From assembly GCF_024158035.1 (NCBI RefSeq), contig NZ_JAMZEK010000002.1, positions 186,001-250,000 of the forward strand: a DNA stretch of 64,000 bases, written 5' to 3'. Below, in pieces: positions 1 to 7,551 of this stretch. Positions within the stretch are counted from its first letter, which is position 1; each line of letters opens with the position of its first letter. The notes under the pieces were generated by a model that was given only the letters and a program-made list of their open reading frames with translations, ran no database searches and had not been told where the DNA came from. Position numbers and translations under genes: made by a program. The DNA is from Dyella lutea. GTDB taxonomy: Bacteria > Pseudomonadota > Gammaproteobacteria > Xanthomonadales > Rhodanobacteraceae.

Positions 1-711
1 GGCGCCGACGGTCTCGATCACGGCATCCACGCCCAGGCCGCCGGTCGCTTCGCGGACCAGCGGACTCCACTGCGGGTGCCGGCGGTAGTTGATCACGATG
101 TCGGCGCCCAGTCCCTGCGCACGTTCCAGCTTCTCGTCGCTGGACGACAGCACGATCGTCCGCGCGCCGCGCAGCCGGGCGAACTGCAGGGCGAACAGGG
201 ACACGCCACCGGTACCGAGGATCAGCACCGACTGCCCGCTGGTCAGCTGTGCCAGGTCCAGTGCCTGCCAGGCGGTCAGTGCGGCGATCGGCAGCGTGGC
301 GGCCTGGCGGTGGTCGAGATGCCGCGGTGCGCGGGCGAGAGCGTAGGCGTCGAAGCAGGCCAGGTCACGCATCACGCCGTCGTCGGGGCCGCCGGGTTCG
401 GCGCCGACCCATTCCGGGCGGATCGCGCCGGCCAGCCAGCGCGCCTTGTACAGCGTGGTGACGCGGTCGCCGGGCCGGAAACGCTGCACGCCCTCGCCGA
501 CCGCCACCACCGTGCCCGCGCCGTCGGACACCGGCACCAGCGGCAGTTCCACCCCGCGATAGAGCTCGCCGCGGGCCACCAGCAGGTCGCGGTAGTTGAG
601 TGCGGCGGCCTGCATCTTCACCAGCACCTGGCCGGGGCCTGGCTGTGGCTCCGGCAGCTCGGTGCGTTGCAGGTGGTCCAGCCCGAAGGCGTTCAGTCGA
701 TAGGCACGCAT
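1..711 (-). CDS. MDR-family NAD(P)-dependent dehydrogenase / quinone oxidoreductase-like, C-terminus cut by window edge
   Basis: Open frame on the minus strand from the ATG at 711 to the window edge (237 codons visible, no stop). The N-terminal GroES-like half contains NYRDLLVARG and PLVPVSDGAG, where classical zinc alcohol dehydrogenases have a GHE zinc ligand, so this looks like the zinc-less quinone-oxidoreductase branch. The Rossmann half has ILGTGGVSLFALQFA, a GxGxxG-type nucleotide loop, followed by GADIVINYR. A good ribosome site (AGGAG) lies 7 bases before the ATG. It diverges from the LysR gene at 801 with only about 90 bp between, so LysR control is likely (inference). Substrate cannot be named from sequence. 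Confidence 0.85.
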   Translation of the reverse strand, partial: MRAYRLNAFGLDHLQRTELPEPQPGPGQVLVKMQAAALNYRDLLVARGELYRGVELPLVPVSDGAGTVVAVGEGVQRFRPGDRVTTLYKARWLAGAIRPEWVGAEPGGPDDGVMRDLACFDAYALARAPRHLDHRQAATLPIAALTAWQALDLAQLTSGQSVLILGTGGVSLFALQFARLRGARTIVLSSSDEKLERAQGLGADIVINYRRHPQWSPLVREATGGLGVDAVIETVGA

Positions 712-784
712 GGCGTTGCTCCTGAGGAGGGGAGGCGGCATGGTGGGCTAGCAGACGCCGGGTGATAATCCGCCATCCATGCAC

Positions 785-805
785 TTCATTTGTTCGAAAA
801 ATGAA
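785..805. promoter_or_regulatory. Inverted repeat in the dehydrogenase/LysR divergent promoter region
   Basis: Perfect 7-bp arms TTCATTT and AAATGAA are separated by 7 bases (GTTCGAA), spanning 785-805 and overlapping the proposed LysR start codon at 801. The arms and the T-N11-A-like spacing fit a LysR-type operator for autorepression and control of the divergent gene. Function is inferred from position and symmetry. Confidence 0.5.
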
Positions 806-1712
806 TGAATCATTCGAGCTGACACCGACCCGCGTGCGTGAGCTGCGCGCCTTTGCCGCGTCGGCCCGGTTGCTCAACTTCTCGCAGGCGGCGCGCGAGG
901 TGGGATGCACGCCCTCGGTGCTCAGCCGGCGGATCGCCTCGCTCGAGGCAGCGGTGGGCGCCCGGCTGTTCCTGCGCACCACGCGGCGGGTGGCGCTGAC
1001 GGCGCGCGGCGAGCAGTTGCTGGTGCACTGCGATCGGCTGGACGCCGTGCTCGGCGAGCTGGCGGAGGAACTGCAGCCGCAGCAGGGAGGGCTGCAGGGG
1101 AGGCTGCGCATCCACCTGCCGCGCAACTACGGCATCCAGCGCATCGCGGCGCTGCTCGCGCGCTTCATGGTGGCTCATCCTGCGGTGCGCATCGATGCGA
1201 CCTACGACGACGCCTATGCCGACTTGGTCGCGTCCCGGGTCGATCTCGCGGTGCGGGCCGGTCGGCTGGTCGATTCGCAACTGGTCGCCCGCCGCGTCGG
1301 CACGATGCGCCGCTACCTGTGCGCGACGCCGGCCTACCTCGAGCATGCGCCGCCGTTGCGCGATCCCGCCGACCTGAAGGCGCACCGCTGCCTGGCCTTC
1401 AGCGGCCTGCGTACCGGCACGTTGTGGCAGTTCACCCGGCAGCGCCAGCGGCGATCGGTGCGGATCGAGCCGGTGCTGCAGACCAACGACTCCAAGGCGA
1501 TCCGCGATGCCGTGCTGGCCGGCGTGGGCATCGGCGTCCAGGGCGACTACATGGGCGATCCGCTGATCACCTCCGGCGAACTGGTCGAGGTGCTGCCGGA
1601 TTGGCAGCTGAGCCAGTCGCCGGTCCATTTGGTCTGGCTGCCCGGTGCCGATCGCGTGCCTGCGGTGCGCACCCTCATCGATTTCCTGGCCCGCGAGCTG
1701 GGCGGTCGCTGA
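801..1712 (+). CDS. LysR-family transcriptional regulator
   Basis: 303 residues from the ATG at 801. A GTG at 762 would add 13 poorly conserved residues and run back through the operator-like repeat, so I prefer 801. The N-terminus has a winged helix-turn-helix (residues about 10-68: LNFSQAAREVGCTPSVLSRRI, then GARLFLRTTRRVALTARG), typical of LysR proteins. The rest is the periplasmic-binding-protein-like effector domain, with RVDLAVRAGRL and the late LAGVGIGVQGDYM segment. Length is normal for the family. It is divergently transcribed from the MDR dehydrogenase, the classical arrangement of a LysR regulator with its target. Inducer unknown. Confidence 0.93.
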   Translation: MNESFELTPTRVRELRAFAASARLLNFSQAAREVGCTPSVLSRRIASLEAAVGARLFLRTTRRVALTARGEQLLVHCDRLDAVLGELAEELQPQQGGLQGRLRIHLPRNYGIQRIAALLARFMVAHPAVRIDATYDDAYADLVASRVDLAVRAGRLVDSQLVARRVGTMRRYLCATPAYLEHAPPLRDPADLKAHRCLAFSGLRTGTLWQFTRQRQRRSVRIEPVLQTNDSKAIRDAVLAGVGIGVQGDYMGDPLITSGELVEVLPDWQLSQSPVHLVWLPGADRVPAVRTLIDFLARELGGR

Positions 1713-1768
1713 GACGCGCTGTTCGCCCCGATGGACGCCGCCGGGCGGGTCGGCGAGGGGCGTGGTGC

Positions 1769-1774
1769 TAGAAT
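1769..1774 (+). promoter_or_regulatory. -10 element for the ribE transcript
   Basis: TAGAAT within GTGGTGCTAGAATCCG lies about 40 bp before the riboswitch aptamer, where a start near 1781 would be expected. No clear -35 is visible. Assigned by similarity to sigma-70 -10 boxes and position. Confidence 0.45.
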
Positions 1775-1810
1775 CCGCCGGCCGGCTTGCCGGCACGACA
1801 ATTCAGCGAC

Positions 1811-1950
1811 GTCTTCAGGGCGGGGCGAAACTCCCCACCGGCGGTAGGTGCCTTCGGGCACGAGCCCGCGAGCGCTCGCGACGCCCGTCGCGAGGTCAGC
1901 AGATCCGGTCCAAGTCCGGAGCCGACGGTCACAGTCCGGATGAGAGAAGA
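1811..1950 (+). promoter_or_regulatory. FMN riboswitch (RFN element)
   Basis: The conserved RFN blocks are all present in order: AGGGCGGGG-AAA-CTCCCCACCGGCGGTA, GAGCCCGCGAGC, GGTCAGCAGATCCGGT, CCGGAGCCGACGGT and the closing AGTCCGGATGAGAGAAG. The variable stem is CGCGAGCGCTCGCGACGCCCGTCGCGAGG. This aptamer binds flavin mononucleotide and shuts down riboflavin genes; it sits directly before ribE. The downstream platform at 2002-2029 suggests translational rather than termination control. Confidence 0.96.
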
Positions 1951-2001
1951 CGGCCAGTGTGGCGCCTCCCGTGGGCGCTGCGCCTGCCTCATGCCTTGGG
2001 G

Positions 2002-2029
2002 CGTTCTCGCTTGTGCCTTGAGGAGAACG
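2002..2029 (+). promoter_or_regulatory. Shine-Dalgarno sequestering hairpin of the FMN riboswitch
   Basis: CGTTCTC (2002-2008) pairs perfectly with GAGAACG (2023-2029), which contains part of the AGGAG ribosome site (2021-2025) of ribE (ATG at 2034). There is no U-run after the stem, so it is not a terminator. This is the expected design of a translation-off expression platform; an anti-sequester pairing was not resolved. Confidence 0.7.
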
Positions 2030-2033
2030 TTGC

Positions 2034-2675
2034 ATGTTTACCGGAATCATCCAGAGCGTGGGCCGCATCGTGCGGCTGGAGCCCCGTGGCGGCGACGTGC
2101 GGCTGCACGTGGATACCGCCGACCTCGACCTCGCCGACGTGCAGCTGGGCGACTCGATCGCCGTCTCCGGCGTGTGCCTCACCGCAGTGACGCTGGACGC
2201 GCGCGGCTTCAGCGCGGACGTCTCCAACGAGACGCTGTCGCTGACCACGCTCGGCCGGCACAAGGCCGGCGACCCGGTGAACCTGGAGAAGGCGCTGCGG
2301 CTGGCCGACCGCCTCGGTGGCCACCTGGTCTCCGGCCACGTCGACGGCGTCGGCAAGGTCGTGGCGATCACCCCGGACGGCCGCTCGCAGCGCTGGACCT
2401 TCGAGGTGCCCCCGGCGCTGGCGCGCTACATCGCCGCCAAGGGCTCGGTGTGCATCGACGGCACCAGCCTCACCGTGAACGAAGTCGACGGCGCGCGCTT
2501 CGGCGTGAACCTGATCCCGCACACGGTCGAGCACACCGCCTTCCACGCGCGCCGGGTGGGCGACGCGGTGAACATCGAGGTGGACGTGATCGCGCGCTAC
2601 GTCGAGCGGCTGATCGGTGGCGGGCAGGGAGCGGGCATCGATGTCGAGTTTCTCAAGCAGCACGGATTTGCCTGA
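2034..2675 (+). CDS. ribE: Riboflavin synthase, alpha subunit
   Basis: 213 residues. Catalyses dismutation of two 6,7-dimethyl-8-ribityllumazine to riboflavin plus 5-amino-6-ribitylaminouracil. It begins MFTGIIQSVG, the family signature, and shows the two lumazine-binding barrel repeats: DSIAVSGVCLTAV near residue 40 and GSVCIDGTSLTVNEV near residue 138, each followed by IPHTVEHTAF or ETLSLTTLG-type segments. HLVSGHVDGVG is the usual linker between the barrels. The start follows AGGAG, part of the riboswitch-controlled hairpin, so synthesis should fall when FMN is abundant. Next gene of the run is the RibB-like gene, 163 bp downstream across a repeat. Confidence 0.97.
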   Translation: MFTGIIQSVGRIVRLEPRGGDVRLHVDTADLDLADVQLGDSIAVSGVCLTAVTLDARGFSADVSNETLSLTTLGRHKAGDPVNLEKALRLADRLGGHLVSGHVDGVGKVVAITPDGRSQRWTFEVPPALARYIAAKGSVCIDGTSLTVNEVDGARFGVNLIPHTVEHTAFHARRVGDAVNIEVDVIARYVERLIGGGQGAGIDVEFLKQHGFA

Positions 2676-2703
2676 CGCTCGATCCACCGCCATCCCCCAA
2701 GCC

Positions 2704-2808
2704 GTCATTCCCGCGAAGGCGGGAATCCATGTTCGGCTTCTGGCATCACAGCAAGATGGATTCCCGCGTGACCAGCTTCGCTGTTGAGAAGCGCCTCGCG
2801 GGAATGAC
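2704..2808. repeat. Dispersed inverted-repeat element (GTCATTCCCGCG type)
   Basis: GTCATTCCCGCGAAGGCGGG opens the element and CGCGGGAATGAC closes it, with an inner ATGGATTCCCGCG complementary to CGGGAATCCAT. The whole 105 bp can fold into one long imperfect hairpin. Elements with this terminal sequence are widespread in proteobacterial intergenic regions and behave like non-autonomous miniature repeats. It separates ribE from the RibB-like gene and could affect transcript stability or read-through (inference). Confidence 0.8.
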
Positions 2809-2838
2809 ATCCCCAAAACCCAGACTCATCGGAACCCC

Positions 2839-3930
2839 ATGCCCTTCAACACCATCCCCGAGATCCTCGACGACATCCGCGCCGGCCGCATGGTCGTGAT
2901 CCTCGACGACGAGGACCGCGAGAACGAGGGCGACATCGTCATGGCCGCGCAGATGGTGCGGCCGGAGGACGTGAACTTCATGGTGCGCGAGGCGCGCGGC
3001 CTGCTGTGCCTGACGCTGACCGAGCAGCGCACGCGCCAGCTCGGCCTCAAGCCGATGGTCAGCGACAACACCTCGCCGTACCACACCAACTTCACCGTCT
3101 CGATCGAGGCGGCCGAGGGCGTCACCACCGGCATCTCGGCGCATGATCGCGCCCGCACCATCCAGGTGGCGGTGAAGTCCGACGCGAAGCCGCAGGACCT
3201 GTCCCAGCCGGGCCACGTGTTCCCGCTCACCGCGCAGCCGGGTGGCGTGCTGACCCGCGCCGGGCATACCGAAGCCGGCTGCGACCTCGCCGCGCTGGCC
3301 GGGCTGGAGCCAGCCTCGGTGCTGATCGAGATCCTGCACGAGGATGGCTCGATGGCGCGCCGCCCCGAGCTGGAAGTGTTCGCGAAAAAGCACGGCCTGA
3401 AGATCGGCACCATCGCTGACCTGATCCGCTACCGGCTGGAGACCGAGAAGACCGTCGAGCGCGTGCACGAAGAGGAGGTGCAGACCGAGTTCGGTCCGTT
3501 CCGCCTCGTCGCCTACCGCGACGCGATCCGCCGCGGCCTGCACTTCGCGCTGGTGCGCGGCACGGTGGACGACGGCACCCCGGTGCTCAGCCGCGTGCAC
3601 GTGCGCAACACCCTGTCCGACGTGCTGCACCTGACCCGCGACGACCTCGGCCTGACCGTCACCGCGGCGCTGCGCCGGATCGCCGACGAGGATCGCGGCG
3701 TGCTGCTGGTGCTGTCCGGCGAGGACACCGCGGAGGCCCTGCTGGCGCGGCTCAAGGGGCAGCCGGCGACGATCAGTGCGGAGGATGCGCAGCACAATCA
3801 GTGGCGTCAGCTCGGTCTGGGCGCGCAGATCATGGCGGACCTGGGCGTACACCGGCTGCGGGTGATCGGCACGCCGCGCAAGCTGGTCGGCCTGGGCGGG
3901 TTCGGGCTGGAGGTGGTCGAGTACGTGTGA
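2839..3930 (+). CDS. ribB: 3,4-dihydroxy-2-butanone-4-phosphate synthase with degenerate GTP cyclohydrolase II-like C-terminal domain
   Basis: 363 residues. The N-terminal domain (1 to about 205) is a complete RibB: DDEDRENEGDIV metal/substrate loop at 23-34, SPYHTNFTVSIEA near 80, GHTEAGCDL at 142-150 with the catalytic His143. It makes the four-carbon unit of riboflavin from ribulose 5-phosphate. The C-terminal domain looks like RibA (TEFGPFRLVAYRD, GLGAQIMADLGVHRLR, PRKLVGLGGFGLEV), but the zinc-binding segment at 254-271 reads HVRNTLSDVLHLTRDDLG with no cysteine, and the RQEGRGIGL loop is replaced by SGEDTAEALL. It therefore should not hydrolyse GTP; a true ribA must be elsewhere. This matches the RibBX class described in other gammaproteobacteria. 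Confidence 0.93.
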   Translation: MPFNTIPEILDDIRAGRMVVILDDEDRENEGDIVMAAQMVRPEDVNFMVREARGLLCLTLTEQRTRQLGLKPMVSDNTSPYHTNFTVSIEAAEGVTTGISAHDRARTIQVAVKSDAKPQDLSQPGHVFPLTAQPGGVLTRAGHTEAGCDLAALAGLEPASVLIEILHEDGSMARRPELEVFAKKHGLKIGTIADLIRYRLETEKTVERVHEEEVQTEFGPFRLVAYRDAIRRGLHFALVRGTVDDGTPVLSRVHVRNTLSDVLHLTRDDLGLTVTAALRRIADEDRGVLLVLSGEDTAEALLARLKGQPATISAEDAQHNQWRQLGLGAQIMADLGVHRLRVIGTPRKLVGLGGFGLEVVEYV

Positions 3931-3933
3931 GCG

Positions 3934-4073
3934 AGGAGTGAGGGAAGAGGAGTGAGAGAAGGCAGACTCGCGACCTCGTCCGACACCACACGGTGGACCG
4001 CTGCCGGCCCTCTCCCTGACACTCCGCATGCCCATGCTCCACTCTCACTTCTCACCCCTCTTCCCTCACTCCT
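3934..4073. repeat. Long-armed inverted repeat between ribB and ldcA
   Basis: AGGAGTGAGGGAAGAGG at 3934-3950 is perfectly complementary to CCTCTTCCCTCACTCCT at 4057-4073, with purine/pyrimidine-rich flanks that extend the match imperfectly. It fills almost all the space between the two genes. No T-run follows, so it is not an ordinary terminator. Function unknown. Confidence 0.65.
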
Positions 4074-4085
4074 AGCCTCGAAGCC

Positions 4086-4997
4086 ATGCCCCGCATCCGC
4101 CTGATCGCCCCCTCCGGTTACCCCGCCGACCCCGCCGCGATGACGCGCGGCGTGGCGCGCCTGCGCGCGGCCGGCTACGCGGTGGAGAACGAGGCGGTGC
4201 TGGGGCGGTCGATGCAGCGCTTTGCCGGCAGCGACGCCGAGCGCGCGGCCGACCTCAACGCGCTGGCCGACGCGGAAACGCTGCCGGATATCGCCCTGGT
4301 CACCCGCGGCGGCTACGGCGCAGCGCGGCTGCTGGAACACCTGCACTACGACGCACTTCGCGAGCGGCTGTCCGGCAGCGCGCTGGCGATGGTCGGTCAC
4401 AGCGACTTCACCGCGGTGCAGATGGCCCTGCATGTGCGCAGCGGTTTGGCCACGCTCGCTGGCCCGTTGCTGGCCGACCTGGGTGCGGAGCCGGAAGACG
4501 GCGAGACCCTGTCGCAGTTCCGCCAGGTGCTGTCCGCGCCGTCCGCCGAGGTCACCTGGGCTTGCAGTGGCGATGCCCGGCTGGATGTCGAGGGCACGCT
4601 GTGGGGCGGCAACCTCGCTGTGCTGTGCAGCCTGCTCGGCACGCCGTATTTCCCGCGGATCGACGATGGCATCCTGTTCGTCGAGGACGTCGGCGAGCCG
4701 CCGTTCCGTATCGAACGGCTGCTTTACCAGCTGCACCTGTCCGGCGTGCTCGGCCGCCAGCGGGCGCTGTTGCTGGGCCGTTTCAGCGATTGCCGGCCCG
4801 GTCCGCGCGACAACGGCTACACGCTGGAGGCGGCGTTCGGCCAGCTGCGCGCGGTGGCCGGCATTCCGGTGATCGACAGCCTGCCGCACGGCCACGGCTG
4901 CGGCCAGCTGACGTTACCGTTCGGCGCGCCGGCCCACCTGCGAGTCGAGGGTCCGGCGGCCCGGCTGGGCTTCACCGGCTATCCCCATCACCGCTGA
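4086..4997 (+). CDS. ldcA: LD-carboxypeptidase (peptidase S66), murein tetrapeptide recycling
   Basis: 303 residues, the usual size of E. coli LdcA. Removes the terminal D-alanine from L,D-linked murein tetrapeptides in the cytoplasm during cell-wall recycling. The S66 catalytic triad lies exactly where expected: Ser106 in AMVGHSDFTA, Glu200 in ILFVEDVGEPPF, and His270 in LPHGHGCGQLTLPFG. The TRGGYGAARLLEHL segment near 73 is also typical. It sits inside an otherwise flavin/thiamine run, between ribB and ribH, with an inverted repeat upstream; no functional link to riboflavin is evident. Confidence 0.93.
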   Translation: MPRIRLIAPSGYPADPAAMTRGVARLRAAGYAVENEAVLGRSMQRFAGSDAERAADLNALADAETLPDIALVTRGGYGAARLLEHLHYDALRERLSGSALAMVGHSDFTAVQMALHVRSGLATLAGPLLADLGAEPEDGETLSQFRQVLSAPSAEVTWACSGDARLDVEGTLWGGNLAVLCSLLGTPYFPRIDDGILFVEDVGEPPFRIERLLYQLHLSGVLGRQRALLLGRFSDCRPGPRDNGYTLEAAFGQLRAVAGIPVIDSLPHGHGCGQLTLPFGAPAHLRVEGPAARLGFTGYPHHR

Positions 4998-5034
4998 GCC
5001 ACCCCTGCCCCGAGCGGGGGGCGCCGCAAACCCG

Positions 5035-5040
5035 TAAAAT
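5035..5040 (+). promoter_or_regulatory. -10 element upstream of ribH
   Basis: TAAAAT in CCCGTAAAATGCGCGG lies 43-48 bp before the ribH ATG, giving a short leader without a second FMN aptamer. No convincing -35. Suggests ribH-nusB can be transcribed separately from the riboswitch-controlled genes. Confidence 0.4.
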
Positions 5041-5082
5041 GCGCGGTCTGCCCCGGGCCGCGTGCCCACCGAGGACGACTGC

Positions 5083-5544
5083 ATGAAAACCATCGAAGGC
5101 AACTTCGCCACGCCCAAGGGCCGCTTCGCCATCGTTGCGGGCCGCTTCAACGGCTTCGTGGTGGAGCCGCTGGTCGCCGGCGCGCGCGATGCGCTGGTGC
5201 GCCATGGCGTGAAGGACGACAACATCGAGCTGATCCGCGTGCCGGGCGCCTGGGAGATCCCGCTGGCCGCGCAGAAGGCCGCCGCCTCGGGCAAGTACGC
5301 CGCGGTGATCGCGCTGGGGGCGGTGATCCGCGGTTCCACGCCGCACTTCGACTACGTCGCCGGCGAATGCGCCAAGGGCCTGGCCAAGGCCGGCATGGAT
5401 ACCGGCGTGCCGGTCGCCTTCGGCGTGCTGACCACCGACTCCATCGAGCAGGCCATCGAGCGCTCCGGCACCAAGGCCGGCAACAAGGGCGCCGACGCGG
5501 CGCTGGCCGCGCTGGAGATGGTCAACCTGTACGGGCAGCTGTGA
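5083..5544 (+). CDS. ribH: 6,7-dimethyl-8-ribityllumazine synthase
   Basis: 153 residues from the ATG at 5083 (GAGGA site 7 bases upstream; the in-frame ATG at 5062 adds only seven residues and lacks a site). Condenses 5-amino-6-ribitylaminouracil with dihydroxybutanone phosphate. Family landmarks: [15 protein letters not shown] near 23, [14 protein letters not shown] near 56, [16 protein letters not shown] near 82 with the catalytic His, and [11 protein letters not shown] near 113 followed by [13 protein letters not shown]. The stop codon overlaps the nusB start (TGATG), implying translational coupling. Confidence 0.97.
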   Translation: MKTIEGNFATPKGRFAIVAGRFNGFVVEPLVAGARDALVRHGVKDDNIELIRVPGAWEIPLAAQKAAASGKYAAVIALGAVIRGSTPHFDYVAGECAKGLAKAGMDTGVPVAFGVLTTDSIEQAIERSGTKAGNKGADAALAALEMVNLYGQL

Positions 5545-5990
5545 TGGCGCCGCAGGGTTCGGGCATCGACGCCAGCGCGCGCTCGCGTGCGCGCCGGCGT
5601 GCCCTGCAGGCGCTGTACGCCTGGCAGATCTCGGGCAGTCACATGAACGCGGTGATCGAGCAGTTCCGTCACGAGCAGGACATGGAGGTGGCCGACTTGG
5701 AGTACTTCGAGGATCTGCTGCACGGCGTGGAGGCCAACGTCGAGCAGCTCGACGCCAGCCTGCGCCCGCACCTGGACCGCGAGGTGGCGCAGGTCGATCC
5801 GATCGAGCGCGCTGCGCTGCGTCTGGCCGCCTACGAGCTGGCGCATCGCCCGGACGTGCCGTACCGCGTGGTGATCAACGAGGCGATCGAGGTCACCAAG
5901 CGTTTCGGCGCCGATCACGGCCACAGCTACGTCAACGGCGTGCTGGACAAGCTGGCCGCGCAGCTGCGCGCGGTGGAGAAGCGCGGCTGA
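5544..5990 (+). CDS. nusB: Transcription antitermination protein NusB
   Basis: 148 residues beginning [20 protein letters not shown]. NusB binds boxA RNA with NusE (S10) in rRNA antitermination complexes. The all-helical fold is recognisable from RARRRALQALYAWQ near 15, the central LRPHLDREVAQVDPIERAAL segment and the C-terminal VVINEAIEVTKRFG-HSYVNGVLDKLA signature. The start overlaps the ribH stop, and the stop overlaps the next gene's ATG. ribH-nusB is a very widely conserved pair. Confidence 0.96.
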   Translation: MAPQGSGIDASARSRARRRALQALYAWQISGSHMNAVIEQFRHEQDMEVADLEYFEDLLHGVEANVEQLDASLRPHLDREVAQVDPIERAALRLAAYELAHRPDVPYRVVINEAIEVTKRFGADHGHSYVNGVLDKLAAQLRAVEKRG

Positions 5991-6559
5991 TGCGTGGCGT
6001 GCTCGTGCTCGGCTCGGCTCCGTCGGCGCCGGTGCTCGAGACGCCGCGCCTGCGCCTGCGCCAGCACCGGATCGACGATCTGGAAGCGCTCCACGCGATC
6101 TGGTCCGATCCGGCCGTCTACCGCTGTATCGGCGGCAAGCCGGCGACCCGGCAGGACGTGTGGTTCCGCCTGCTGCGTTACGGCGGTATGTGGCCGATGC
6201 TCGGCTACGGCTACTGGGCGATCGAGGACAAGGCGACCGGATTGTTCATCGGGGACCTCGGCTACGCCGACTTCCAGCGCGATCTCGAGCCGCCGCTCGA
6301 CGGCATGCCCGAGCTCGGCTGGGCGCTGGCGCCGGCCTTCCACGGTCGCGGGTACGCCAGCGAGGCGCTGGCGGCGGTCACCGCCTGGGGCGATGCGCAC
6401 TTCGGTCCGCATCGCGACGTCTGCATCATTTCGCCGGACAACCCCGCCTCGATCCGCGTGGCCGAAAAAGGCGGCTTCCGGCACCGGTACGACACCATGT
6501 TCAACGACGCGCCGATCGGCGTGTTCGCGCGCGACGTGCCGGCCCCGGGCGCGCGCTGA
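5990..6559 (+). CDS. GNAT-family N-acetyltransferase (RimJ/RimL-like)
   Basis: 189 residues, overlapping nusB by one base and thiL by one base. The start of the domain LETPRLRLRQHRIDDLEALHAIW (split here as LETPRLRLRQ then HRIDDLEALH) is typical of RimJ/RimL-type enzymes. Acetyl-CoA binding is indicated by AFHGRGYASEALAAV near 116 (R/Q-x-x-G-x-G/A) and NPASIRVAEKGGFR near 150. Such proteins acetylate N-termini of ribosomal proteins, small amines or antibiotics; the substrate here cannot be told. It is wedged between nusB and thiL, so it is co-translated with them. Confidence 0.85.
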   Translation: MRGVLVLGSAPSAPVLETPRLRLRQHRIDDLEALHAIWSDPAVYRCIGGKPATRQDVWFRLLRYGGMWPMLGYGYWAIEDKATGLFIGDLGYADFQRDLEPPLDGMPELGWALAPAFHGRGYASEALAAVTAWGDAHFGPHRDVCIISPDNPASIRVAEKGGFRHRYDTMFNDAPIGVFARDVPAPGAR

Positions 6560-7551
6560 TGGAATTCCGCCTGATCGACCGCCTGCAGGCGCTGACCGCG
6601 CAGGCGCGCGACGACGTGCGGCTGGGCATCGGCGATGACGCCGCGCTGCTGGCCGTGCCGGCCGGACAGGAGCTGGCGGTGGCGATCGACACCCTGGTCG
6701 AAGGCATGCATTTCCCGCGCGGCACGGCGCCGGCCGACATCGGCTGGAAGGCGCTGGCGGTCAACCTGTCCGATCTGGCCGCGATGGGCGCCACACCGGC
6801 CTGGGCGCTGCTCGCCCTGACCCTGCCGGCCCAGCCGGCCGACGCGCAGCAGGACCTGATCGATGGGCTCGCCGAGGGCTTCTCGCAGCTGGCGCGCCTG
6901 CATCGCGTGGCGCTGGTCGGGGGCGATACCACGCGTGGGCCGTTCGCGTTGTCGGTGGCGGTGCACGGCTTCGTGCCGCCGGGGCAGGCGTTGCGCCGCG
7001 ACGGCGCGCGCGCGGGCGACCTGGTGTTCGTCACCGGTACGCTGGGTGATGCCGCCGCCGGCCTGCAGCGGCTGGCAGCGGCCGCGGATTCCGACGAGGA
7101 GAAGCGCCGCGCCGGGCTGCGGGCCAGGCTGAATCGCCCCGAGCCGCGGGTCGCCGCCGGCCTCGCCCTGCGTGGTCGGGCCAGTGCCTGCATCGATGTG
7201 TCCGATGGCCTGCTGGCCGACCTGGCTCACATCTGCACGGCCAGCGGCGTGGGTGCCGAGGTCGACGCGGCCCTGCTGCCGCTGTCCTCCGCCTTGCTGG
7301 GCTGCTGCAATGCGGTGGAAGCCTGCAATTTCGCCTTGTCCGGCGGGGACGACTACGAACTGTGTTTTGCCGTGCCGCCTGCGCGGGCCGGCGAGGTGCA
7401 GGCCGACCTGGCCCGGCTCGGCTGCGGTGCCACCCGCGTCGGCCGCGTCGTCGAAGGCGCCGGTGTGCGCGTGCGCGGCATCGATGGCCAGTGGCTGACG
7501 CCCGCCCGTACCGGCTGGGACCATTTTCCGGACGAGACCGCTCGCCCATGA
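6559..7551 (+). CDS. thiL: Thiamine-monophosphate kinase
   Basis: 330 residues from the ATG at 6559. Phosphorylates thiamine monophosphate to the pyrophosphate cofactor. Landmarks: LGIGDDAALLAVP near 25 (Mg/ATP-binding Asp pair), DTLVEGMHFPRGT near 48, KALAVNLSDLAAMGA near 64, LVGGDTTRGP near 119, CIDVSDGLLADLAHI near 212 and SGGDDYELCFAV near 261. Length is as usual. The final four bases (ATGA) overlap the start of pgpA. It follows the GNAT gene in a one-base overlap. Confidence 0.97.
   Translation: MEFRLIDRLQALTAQARDDVRLGIGDDAALLAVPAGQELAVAIDTLVEGMHFPRGTAPADIGWKALAVNLSDLAAMGATPAWALLALTLPAQPADAQQDLIDGLAEGFSQLARLHRVALVGGDTTRGPFALSVAVHGFVPPGQALRRDGARAGDLVFVTGTLGDAAAGLQRLAAAADSDEEKRRAGLRARLNRPEPRVAAGLALRGRASACIDVSDGLLADLAHICTASGVGAEVDAALLPLSSALLGCCNAVEACNFALSGGDDYELCFAVPPARAGEVQADLARLGCGATRVGRVVEGAGVRVRGIDGQWLTPARTGWDHFPDETARP

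Noticed and set aside
2676-2838. Rho-independent terminator after ribE
   Set aside because: The stems belong to a dispersed inverted-repeat element and no T-run follows.
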